This document shows, one piece after another, positions 1 through 5,375 of a stretch of DNA of 5,375 nt (position 1 is its first letter; each line of letters starts with the position of its first letter). The position numbers were made by a program, and so were the translations under genes. Below the pieces are notes generated by a model, which saw only the letters and a list, made by a program, of their open reading frames with translations, made no database searches and had not been told where the DNA came from. Source of the DNA: Bacteroidia bacterium (lineage in GTDB: Bacteria > Bacteroidota > Bacteroidia > Cytophagales > Cyclobacteriaceae); assembly GCA_012031955.1 (NCBI GenBank), contig JAAURZ010000216.1, forward strand, positions 1 to 5,375, in the 5' to 3' direction.

Positions 1-1
1 A

Positions 2-182
2 CATGGTCCAGGTCAACCTTGCAATAACGAGACCTGGGACACCCACGGGCATATTTTCGAACGCCTGCGCGACAAGCTGTTCCCGCCGACCGACCGCGCC
101 CTGTGCGCGCTGATGGACGACTTGCGCGCCAGCGGCCTTTTCGACAGCACGCTGATCGTCATCGGCAGCGAGTTCGGCCGCG
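2..182 (+). CDS. DUF1501 family protein, internal fragment (probably foreign to this contig)
   Basis: This frame is open from base 2, so the 5' end lies outside the window. About 60 residues resemble the central-to-late part of DUF1501 proteins. A WDTHG motif (bases 35-49) is followed by a helix with the LFPPTDRAL pattern, a segment like 'ALMDDLRASGLFDSTLIV', and finally SEFGR (167-181). DUF1501 proteins are usually Tat-exported, have an alkaline-phosphatase/sulfatase-like fold, and are numerous in Planctomycetes and Verrucomicrobia; their precise reaction is generally unknown. In family members the EFGR motif is normally followed by T-P and a further conserved region. Here the similarity stops immediately after EFGR. 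The DNA is visibly richer in G and C than the rest of the window. I infer that this fragment was joined artificially to the contig. Family assignment is fairly confident; biological presence in this genome is doubtful. Confidence 0.72.
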
Positions 183-200
183 GCCAGCAGGTAGACTACG
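176..200. other. Probable chimeric junction
   Basis: Protein similarity to DUF1501 ends at the EFGR motif (last codon about base 181), and base composition drops from GC-rich to moderate within about 15 bases. The reading frame happens to stay open across the point. No insertion-sequence end, tRNA or inverted repeat is visible that would explain a natural recombination. A read or assembly chimera is the simplest explanation; natural gene fusion is less likely because the DUF1501 fold would be cut in mid-domain. Confidence 0.55.
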
Positions 201-325
201 TACTGAGTAACTTTTCTAAGGGCGAGATGGATCAATTGATGACACCCATCGGAAGAGCGATGGACATGATATTGTCCTTTTGTTCCATTGGTGTGGAGCG
301 CACCATGACGCTTTACAACGACTAG
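183..325 (+). CDS. C-terminal tail of an unidentified protein, 5' part replaced or missing
   Basis: The frame stays open past the DUF1501 fragment for about 47 codons and ends with TAG at 323-325. Composition here is like the rest of the window, not like the upstream 180 bases. The peptide has no DUF1501 features. Its pattern (LM-PI, then a hydrophobic stretch FCSIGVE, ending TLYND) loosely recalls the C-terminal helix and strand of flavodoxin-fold NAD(P)H oxidoreductases, but I would not assign it on that basis. The stop overlaps the metG stop in a shared CTAG, which is the kind of tight convergent packing seen between real genes and argues that this tail is the true 3' end of a Bacteroidota gene. 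An alternative is that the frame is open by chance beyond the junction. Confidence 0.4.
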
Positions 326-2415
326 CTCACCGTAGCGCCAGGTGTTACGTCGTCCGACGGCTTGATCAACTGCAGTTTGCCGTCGGTATCCTCTGCCATC
401 AGTATCATGCCTTGCGATTCGATGCCCATCATCTTTCGCGGCGCCAGGTTGGCAATGAATACCACCTGTTTGCCGACCATTTCCTCCGCTGTATAATATT
501 GGGCGATGCCGCTGAGGATGGTGCGCTGGTCGATGCCGGCATCGATGGTGAGCTTGAGCAGCTTGTTGGACTTTTCCATTTTCTGCGCAGCAATCACCTC
601 ACCTACCCTGATGTCGAGCTTGGTGAAGTCGTCGAAAACTATTTCCGGTCTCAGCGGCTTCAGTTCGCCATTTCGTCGCGACCGGTCGCCGGTCACTGGT
701 TTAGCGACTTTATGCAGCCTCGCCATCTGACTGTCGATGTCTTCGTCTTCAATATTCCGGAACAGCAACTCGGGCTGATTGAGTTGGTGATGTTGGGGCA
801 CTGTGCGAATCAACTGTTCCTTCAACCACAGCGAGTTCCAGTCCATTCCTGCTGCATTGAGTTGTTGCTTGATGCGGCCGGCGGTGTCCGGCAAGAAAGG
901 CTCGCAGGCAACGGCAATGTTGCCGACAATGGTAAGGGCGTAGTTCATTACGCAACCCACCGCCTCCATGTCTTCTTTCGCCAGTTTCCAAGGTGCGGTG
1001 TCGGCCAGAAACTTGTTACCCAATCGCGCAAGGTTCATCATCTGGAACTGCGCCTCGCGAAACCGATACAACTTGAGCGACGTGCATATTTCTTTCACAC
1101 TCGCATCAAGCTGGCTGTGGGTCTGATTGTAAAACTCAAGCACACGCTTGCGCTCAGGGGTTGTTCCTTCCAGTTCGTGTTCGGAAGGCACCTTGCCGTC
1201 AAAGTATTTCCATGTGAGCACCATCACCCTGTTCACGAAGTTGCCGAGTATGGCAACCAGCTCGCTGTTGACCTTCTGCTGATAGTCTTTCCATGTGAAA
1301 TCTGAATCTTTGGTCTCGGGCGAAATGGACGTGAGCACATAGCGCAACTCATCGCGGCGACCGGGGAAGTCGACAAGATACTCGTGCAGCCAAACGGCGT
1401 GGTTACGTGATGTGGAAAGCTTGTCGCCCTCCAGGTTGAGAAACTCGTTGGCCGGCACGTTATCAGGAAATATGTAGTCGCCCGCAGCTTTCAGTATAGC
1501 TGGAAAGATAATACAGTGGAATACAATGTTGTCTTTACCGATGAAGTGAACAAGCCGGGTGTCTTTGTCTTTCCAGTATTTTTCCCAGTCGTGTGGTCGC
1601 AACTCTTTGGTGGCTGAAATGTACCCGATGGGTGCATCAAACCACACATACAATACTTTCCCTTCCGCCCCTTTTAGAGGCACGGGTATGCCCCAGTCCA
1701 GGTCGCGTGTGATGGACCGTGGTTGCAGCCCCTGATCGATCCACGATTTGCACTGGCTGTATACGTTAGGCTTCCAGTCGTTCTTGTGGCCTTCGAGCAA
1801 CCATTCCTTAAGCCAGCTCTCATACTTATCGAGCGGAAAATACCAATGCCTGGTTGGGCGTAACTCGGGTGTGTTGCCCGATACTGTTGAGCGTGGATTA
1901 ATAAGCTGGCGGGGACTGAGACTGGTACCACATTTTTCGCACTGATCACCATACGCATTGGTGTGACCGCAGTTGGGGCACGTGCCCACAATGTAACGAT
2001 CGGCCAGAAAGATACCTTCCGCTGCGTCGTAGTATTGCTCGGATGTTTCTTCCAGAAAAATTCCCTTGTTGTAAATGTTCGTGAAAACTCCTGCGCGGTT
2101 TCGTAATGGACCTCGTTGGAGGTGCGCGAATAGATGTCGAATGAGATTCCAAAATCCTGGAACGCCTTTTTCATCAACGCGTGATATTTGTCGACAAACT
2201 GTTTGGGAGACACGCCTTCTTTTTTTGGCGCCGATGGTGATGGCCACACCATGCTCGTCAGATCCGCATACATAGATGACGTCTTCTCCACGAAGGCGGA
2301 GGTAGCGCACGAAAATATCTGAGGGAAGGTAGGCCCCTGCGATGTGGCCGATATGCAACGGGCCATTGGCATAAGGCAAAGCGGCGGTAACCGTGTAGCG
2401 TTTAGCGTTACTCAT
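322..2415 (-). CDS. metG: Methionyl-tRNA synthetase (with two compensating apparent frameshifts)
   Basis: This cytoplasmic enzyme charges tRNA(Met) with methionine using ATP. The 697-residue product has the class I HIGH motif at residues 21-24 (HIGH, after ALPYANGPL), the CGSDEHG segment at 50-56, a zinc knuckle with Cys146, Cys149, Cys159 and Cys162, and a KMSKS-type loop KLSTS at 332-336. An anticodon-binding helical domain follows from about 370 to 540. A C-terminal EMAP/Trbp111-like tRNA-binding domain spans about 595-697 (FTKLDIRVGEV, later NLAPRKMMGIESQGM). Residues 66-110 do not look like MetRS, but the expected sequence (EGVSPKQF, then HETAQEF-like text) lies in another frame. An extra A in the coding-strand run at 2220-2226 and a missing T at 2084-2087 explain this, and the length is unchanged after correction. 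The ATG at 2415 follows a stretch without Shine-Dalgarno sequence. A weak CATCTTTG (2435-2442, minus strand) is a possible -7 box. It lies 53 nt after the kinase gene and may be co-transcribed. Confidence 0.96.
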   Translation of the reverse strand: MSNAKRYTVTAALPYANGPLHIGHIAGAYLPSDIFVRYLRLRGEDVIYVCGSDEHGVAITIGAKKRRRVSQTVCRQISRVDEKGVPGFWNLIRHLFAHLQRGPLRNRAGVFTNIYNKGIFLEETSEQYYDAAEGIFLADRYIVGTCPNCGHTNAYGDQCEKCGTSLSPRQLINPRSTVSGNTPELRPTRHWYFPLDKYESWLKEWLLEGHKNDWKPNVYSQCKSWIDQGLQPRSITRDLDWGIPVPLKGAEGKVLYVWFDAPIGYISATKELRPHDWEKYWKDKDTRLVHFIGKDNIVFHCIIFPAILKAAGDYIFPDNVPANEFLNLEGDKLSTSRNHAVWLHEYLVDFPGRRDELRYVLTSISPETKDSDFTWKDYQQKVNSELVAILGNFVNRVMVLTWKYFDGKVPSEHELEGTTPERKRVLEFYNQTHSQLDASVKEICTSLKLYRFREAQFQMMNLARLGNKFLADTAPWKLAKEDMEAVGCVMNYALTIVGNIAVACEPFLPDTAGRIKQQLNAAGMDWNSLWLKEQLIRTVPQHHQLNQPELLFRNIEDEDIDSQMARLHKVAKPVTGDRSRRNGELKPLRPEIVFDDFTKLDIRVGEVIAAQKMEKSNKLLKLTIDAGIDQRTILSGIAQYYTAEEMVGKQVVFIANLAPRKMMGIESQGMILMAEDTDGKLQLIKPSDDVTPGATVS

Positions 2416-2468
2416 ATTCAGAAAAAGACAGCTGCAAAGATGCTGATAGTATTGGAGCTATGAAACAG

Positions 2469-4623
2469 CTAATTGGCTTTTGTTAGTTCCGTATCGGGCT
2501 CCCGTTGGGTTTGCGAACTACTGCCGTTGCCGGTGCCGTTGAGTGAGAACTTGACGAAAAATTCGGTAAAGCCTTCGGGTGTGGTTCTGAGATCGATGGT
2601 GCCCCCGAGCTTTTCGGTGGCGGTTTTTGTGAGGTACAACCCAATGCCGCCCGTACCGGAGCGTTCTGATGCGCGCGAGAACATCTGGAATATCTTGTCG
2701 GGGTTTACCTGGCTGATGCCGATACCATTGTCGATAACGCGGATCTTCACATGGCTGTCTTCCAGTTCTACACGGATATCTACGATCGGATTGATGCGTT
2801 CGGAATCGTTGTAGAATTTGATGGCGTTGTCGATGAGGTTTTCGAGAATGATACGGATCAGTTCCTTGTCGGATTGGAACACAATCTTATCCTCGATCTG
2901 CTTGTGAATGACGAGCCTCGGAGGCAGGCCCTTCTTCCTTTCCAAATAATGACGTCGTCGACGATGGCGCCGAAGTCGATGGCCTCAAGATTGGTGGTTG
3001 AGTTGTTGATCTGGTTGATAATGAGCAGGCGCGTAAGGATGGTATTGAGGCGCTCGGCCGTGGCGTCCAGCTTTCTGAAGTAATCCAGGGCAAGGGGGTC
3101 TTTCACATCCATAAGAGCCACGTTGCACATTCCCTTCAGGCTTGCCAGCGGCCCGCGGATATCGTGTGAGGTTTTATAAATAAAGTTGTCGAGCTCGTCG
3201 TTCACGCGTGTGAGCGCTTCGTTGGCCACTTTAAGTTCCACGGTGCGCTCATCCACGATCTTGTTAAGGCCCTGGTTGAGTCTGGTCAGTTCCTTGTTCT
3301 GATCTTCGATGGTCGACTTGGCATCCGAGAGTGCGAGGTTTACACGCTTTTTTGGTTTGGTTGCTGCGGTAGAGCACAAACACAAGCAGACCGGCAAGGA
3401 TGGCGATAATGGCGACCGCGATATTGAACCTGCGCTGCCGCGCCAGTGCCTCTTCGCGTTCCGCAATGATTTTTTTGTTTTCCCTTTCTTCATAGTCTGT
3501 TTGCACGCGTGCAGGTTCTTTATGAGTGCCTCGCTGTAAACGCTATCTTTCAGCGATATGTATTTAGACTGGTAATGGGATGCTTGTTTGTAGTCGTCAA
3601 CTTTGTTATAGGTTTTGGCAAAAGCCAGGAACACGATAAACTGCAACTCCTTGAATTCGAGGTTGTCGAGGATCGCGTCTGCCTGCTGTAAATAGTCCAG
3701 GCTCTTGTCGTACTCGCCACGATCGAACGCGAGGCGATTGAGCTGGATAAGATTTTCCACCATAAAGAAATTGTCTTTGCTATTGGTGGCGATGTCGAGG
3801 GAGGTATGGAATTCACTTTCCGACAATGCAACCTTGCCAAGTCCCAGGTTGGCTTTGCCCAGTCCATAGTGACCCTGTATCAATGTATTGGCGCTGCATT
3901 CCTCGCCGCAAAAGGAAAACGCTTCGTTCAGGTACCGGATAGCCTCGTCATAACTTCCCAATTCGTTATAACAGAGCCCGATGTTGATCATGGTCTGATC
4001 CATCTCATACTTGTCGTTTGCTTCGCGTTTGCTGGCCAGCGACAGTTTGTAATACTCAAGTGCGCGCTCGTAGTCTTTGAGTTTGTAGTAGACGAATCCG
4101 ATGTTATTGTACGCGATGCTGAGGTCGCTCTTATTGCCATCTTTCTCGCGCATTACCAGCGATTGAAAGTGATACTCCAGGGCTTTATCGTAGTTGGGCA
4201 GATAGGTGTAAGTAAGCGCCAGGTGGTTCAGCAGAAATTTGGTTTGTTCGTAAAGTTTGTTTCTGCGAGCGATGTTGAGCACGGCCAGGAACTGGCCGAT
4301 GGCCTCCTCGTTGTTTCCGAGCTTCATCAGCGCGTATCCTTAGCGCGCCCTGCCTTCACTATCCTGGCGCTGTCGCCGAGGGCAAATGCCACCTGGTAGG
4401 CTTCGTCCGAATACTTGAGCGCCGACTGGTTGTCTTTTTCGATGTGCGCGACGAAGAGTTTGAAAAGTACGTCGAACTTGTCAGCATTCTCCGACTTACC
4501 TAACACGGCCTTCAGCGAATCCACTTTGCGACTATCTTGCGCACCCGCCACGCTCACAGATCCGAGCAATACGACAAACGATACGATACGAATTAAGCAC
4601 ACTTTAAAAAAATTATCGTACAC
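2469..4623 (-). CDS. TPR-domain membrane sensor histidine kinase (broken by four apparent single-base indels)
   Basis: This sensor kinase is read in three pieces. Undoing indels near 4338, 3507, 3348-3353 and 2944-2946 gives one 718-residue protein. Residues 1-28 form a signal peptide ending AGA/Q, then come about six to seven TPR units (roughly 55-365, for example the NNIGFVYYKLKDYERALEYY unit). A short coiled coil and one membrane helix (about 400-419) follow. A second coiled coil leads to the HisKA box SHDIRGPL with phospho-acceptor His487. The HATPase has an N box (ENLIDNAIKF, Asn600), G1 (DNGIG, 632-636) and G2 (GTGGIG, 657-662). The TPR part should be periplasmic and the kinase cytoplasmic. 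No response regulator is in the window, so the partner is unknown. GTG at 4623 is chosen because an in-frame TAG lies four codons upstream and the signal peptide begins directly after it; GTG at 4602 is a weaker alternative. Such TPR kinases are common in Bacteroidota. Confidence 0.9.
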
Positions 4624-4658
4624 GGGTAATTTCTAAAATTTAATTGTGAAAAACAGTT

Positions 4659-4687
4659 CCAACATACCACCGACCTTTGGCTTACAA
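4659..4687 (-). promoter_or_regulatory. Candidate Bacteroidota promoter for the histidine kinase
   Basis: On the minus strand, TATGTTGG (4659-4666) matches the Bacteroidota -7 consensus TAnnTTTG except at one position. A TTG (4685-4687) lies 18 bases upstream, within the usual spacing to the -33 element. The -7 box is about 36 nt before the GTG start. This is a consensus match found by eye; no transcription start is known. Confidence 0.3.
4672..4679 (+). promoter_or_regulatory. Weak candidate -7 box for the lipoprotein array
   Basis: GACCTTTG on the plus strand matches TAnnTTTG except for the first base. It lies about 50 nt before the first lipoprotein start and overlaps the region holding the opposite kinase promoter candidate. 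No TTG stands at good spacing upstream (the nearest, at 4644-4646, is too far), so support is weak. The region between is AT-rich, and the 40 bases before the ATG are strongly A-rich with no Shine-Dalgarno, typical of Bacteroidota leaders. Confidence 0.18.
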
Positions 4688-4729
4688 TTTAATCAGAAAA
4701 ATAAACAAAAACCTAAAGCCCAAAACCAT

Positions 4730-4867
4730 ATGAAGAAGTTATTCTACGTACTCATGTTCGCTCTGGCAAGTGGTCTTGCCATCACTTCATGCACTGAAGA
4801 AGAAGTGAAACCGTCTACTGATAACGGCGGCGGTGGTGGCCAAATCGACCCTTGGGAAAAAGGTTAG
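4730..4867 (+). CDS. Micro-lipoprotein, copy 1 of a tandem family
   Basis: This 45-residue protein has an MKK start, a hydrophobic core (LFYVLMFALASGLA) and a lipobox ITS-C with Cys21 as the predicted lipidated residue. Mature lipopeptide length would be 25 residues. Cys21 is followed by TEEE, then VKPSTDN, five glycines (33-37) and the ending QIDPWEKG. Acidic residues right after the Cys resemble the lipoprotein export signals described in Bacteroidota, so outer-membrane surface exposure is likely but inferred. Function is unknown to me. It is transcribed divergently from the histidine kinase and is the first gene of an apparent operon with two paralogues 62 and 69 nt apart. Compared with copy 2, I count 15 synonymous codon differences against 6 conservative replacements, all in the signal peptide or last three residues, which supports a real gene under purifying selection. 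Confidence 0.85.
   Translation: MKKLFYVLMFALASGLAITSCTEEEVKPSTDNGGGGGQIDPWEKG
4782..4808 (+). repeat. Inverted repeat around lipobox Cys codon, copy 1
   Basis: TCACTTC (4782-4788) and GAAGTGA (4802-4808) are perfect 7-bp inverted arms with a 13-nt loop holding the Cys21 codon. A shorter alternative stem, CTTCA with TGAAG, lies inside. The same structure recurs perfectly in copy 3 (5189-5215) and with one G-U type mismatch in copy 2 (4982-5008). The arms are codons for T-S and E-E-V, so coding constraint alone could generate them. Confidence 0.35.
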
Positions 4868-4929
4868 TCACGAACGCTCCGAGTTCAAAAACATTCGAAA
4901 AAACCAACTAAAACTTAAACCACACAACC

Positions 4930-5067
4930 ATGAAAAAGCTTTTCTACATCCTTATCCTCGCGTTTGCCAGCGGGCTTGCCATTACTTCATGCACTGAAGA
5001 AGAAGTGAAACCATCTACGGACAACGGTGGTGGCGGTGGTCAAATCGACCCTTGGGACAGAGGTTAA
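4930..5067 (+). CDS. Micro-lipoprotein, copy 2 of a tandem family
   Basis: This 45-residue paralogue was identified by direct reading. It has the same layout: MKKLFYILIL signal core, lipobox ITS-C with Cys21, TEEE, VKPSTDN, five glycines at 33-37, and the ending QIDPWDRG. Residues 21-42 are identical to copy 1. The differences at the end are Glu to Asp and Lys to Arg, both charge-preserving. The ATG at 4930 is preceded by an A- and C-rich leader (AACTAAAACTTAAACC) with no Shine-Dalgarno. There is no recognisable terminator or strong promoter in the 62 nt after copy 1, so co-transcription is likely. Function is unknown; the mature peptide is too small for an enzyme, so a structural, binding or signalling role is more plausible. 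Confidence 0.85.
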   Translation: MKKLFYILILAFASGLAITSCTEEEVKPSTDNGGGGGQIDPWDRG

Positions 5068-5136
5068 TCTCTAGCCAACTGCACGGTAGTCTGATGATTT
5101 TAAAACAACAAAACCTATAAACAAACTTAACTCCAA

Positions 5137-5274
5137 ATGAAAAAGCTATTCTACATACTCATACTTGCCCTCGTTAGTGGTCTTACTATCACTTCATGCA
5201 CTGAAGAAGAAGTGACGCCGACAACCGACAATGGTGGTGGCGGCGGTCAAATTGACCCTTGGGACAGAGACTAA
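5137..5274 (+). CDS. Micro-lipoprotein, copy 3 of a tandem family
   Basis: This 45-residue paralogue was identified by direct reading. It has a signal core MKKLFYILILALVSGLT, lipobox ITS-C with Cys21, TEEE, then VTPTTDN instead of VKPSTDN, five glycines and the ending QIDPWDRD. It is the most diverged copy in the linker and at the last residue (Gly to Asp), yet the Cys-TEEEV block, the Gly run and QIDPW are unchanged. Those invariant parts are therefore the best candidates for the functional surface. The 69-nt spacer before it is A-rich close to the start (ACAAACTTAACTCCAA) and contains no clear hairpin terminator. The next small gene begins 29 nt downstream, suggesting one polycistronic unit. 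Function is unknown. Confidence 0.84.
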   Translation: MKKLFYILILALVSGLTITSCTEEEVTPTTDNGGGGGQIDPWDRD

Positions 5275-5303
5275 ATCATTCATCCAACAAGAAATTGAAC
5301 ACT

Positions 5304-5375
5304 ATGAAAACCAAGATTTTTCTTATCGCGCTTGCTGCTGTAGTACTACTGTCTTTCACAGTAATAAGCAAGAAC
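5304..5375 (+). CDS. Small exported or membrane-anchored protein, N-terminal part only
   Basis: An ATG at 5304 opens 24 codons that run off the right edge. The visible part has a positive start (MKTK), a hydrophobic core (IFLIALAAVVLLSF) and then TVISKN, which fits a Sec signal peptide or an N-terminal anchor. There is no lipobox Cys in the visible part, so it is not another copy of the adjoining lipoprotein family unless it diverges strongly. It begins 29 nt after copy 3, preceded by an A-rich leader without Shine-Dalgarno, and is probably in the same transcript. The product cannot be identified from so short a piece. Confidence 0.65.
   Translation, partial: MKTKIFLIALAAVVLLSFTVISKN

Larger units (their letters stand above)
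4730..5274 (+). repeat. Tandem gene triplication, unit about 200 bp
   Basis: Three paralogous 138-bp genes lie head to tail with start-to-start distances of 200 and 207 bp. Only the coding parts are clearly repeated. The spacers share an A-rich character and a rough AAaCTTAA-like string before the ATG, but no long identity. Synonymous differences are spread through the copies, so the duplication is not very recent. Confidence 0.85.

Noticed and set aside
2..325. A true natural fusion of a DUF1501 enzyme with another domain
   Set aside because: The DUF1501 fold would be cut in mid-domain right after EFGR with a simultaneous shift in base composition; a chimera explains both.
280..1305. A 341-codon open frame on the plus strand opposite metG
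   Set aside because: It lies wholly within the metG region on the opposite strand, shows no family-like motifs and has the low-complexity His/Leu/Val/Arg look of an antisense shadow; metG is unambiguous here.
1674..2372. A separate 232-codon minus-strand gene overlapping metG
   Set aside because: Only its stretch at about 2088-2219 makes sense as protein, and that stretch is the displaced part of MetRS; the remainder is out-of-frame text.
3348..3353. Programmed ribosomal frameshifting at A-rich runs in the kinase or metG
   Set aside because: Six sites of both signs in two unrelated genes, some without a slippery heptamer or visible downstream structure, do not fit programmed recoding.
3264..3506. 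A stand-alone small membrane protein with a GTG start
   Set aside because: Its membrane helix and flanking coiled coil are the missing middle of the histidine kinase, displaced by two compensating indels.
3806..4399. A 197-codon open frame on the plus strand opposite the kinase TPR region
   Set aside because: It is antisense to well-formed TPR repeats and carries no motif of its own; the frame is open because of the codon pattern of the kinase gene.
4868..5136. Rho-independent terminators or a CRISPR-like repeat array between the lipoprotein genes
   Set aside because: No stem followed by a T run is visible in the 62- and 69-nt spacers, and the repeated units are coding sequences with synonymous drift, not short identical repeats with unique spacers.
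4730..5274. RiPP precursor peptides cleaved after the glycine run
   Set aside because: The N-terminus is a clear lipoprotein signal rather than a RiPP leader, five glycines differ from a GG leader cleavage motif, and no modifying enzyme or peptidase-transporter gene is present in the window.

Overview
The window looks like a piece of a Bacteroidota genome, probably Cytophagales-like. The reasons are a MetRS with a KLSTS signature and a C-terminal tRNA-binding domain, a histidine kinase with an N-terminal TPR sensor, very small lipoproteins with an acidic stretch after the lipobox Cys, and A-rich leaders without Shine-Dalgarno sequences. Genus cannot be decided from this sequence. Base composition is moderate throughout except in roughly the first 185 bases, which are clearly GC-richer and encode a fragment of a DUF1501 protein of the kind abundant in Planctomycetes and Verrucomicrobia. 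That end is most likely an assembly or read chimera.

Layout. Bases 2-325 (+) form one open frame: a DUF1501 fragment up to about 182, then an unrelated C-terminal tail ending at 325. Bases 322-2415 (-) hold metG (methionyl-tRNA synthetase), whose stop shares the palindrome CTAG with the stop of the facing ORF. Bases 2469-4623 (-) hold a TPR-containing membrane histidine kinase, 53 nt upstream of metG and possibly co-transcribed with it. Bases 4624-4729 are a short AT-rich divergent promoter region. From 4730 rightward (+) lie three tandem 45-residue lipoprotein genes (4730-4867, 4930-5067, 5137-5274), then the start of a fourth small exported protein at 5304 that runs off the window.

Two points dominate. 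First, metG and the kinase together carry six apparent single-base indels, four of them in homopolymer runs of three or more bases. In every case the expected protein continues in another frame. After correction, MetRS is 697 residues and the kinase 718 residues, both with all key motifs. Residual long-read indel errors explain this better than gene decay, particularly because metG is normally essential. Second, the tandem micro-lipoprotein array, transcribed divergently from an orphan TPR sensor kinase, is the part most likely to hold undescribed biology. The three proteins share a lipobox Cys followed by Thr-Glu-Glu-Glu, a five-glycine linker and a C-terminal QIDPW(E/D)(K/R) tail. Each mature lipopeptide would be only 25 residues. 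Their DNA also shares an invariant 25-nt block around the lipobox that contains a 7-bp inverted repeat. No function is known to me. A surface lipopeptide that signals to the neighbouring kinase is a hypothesis only.
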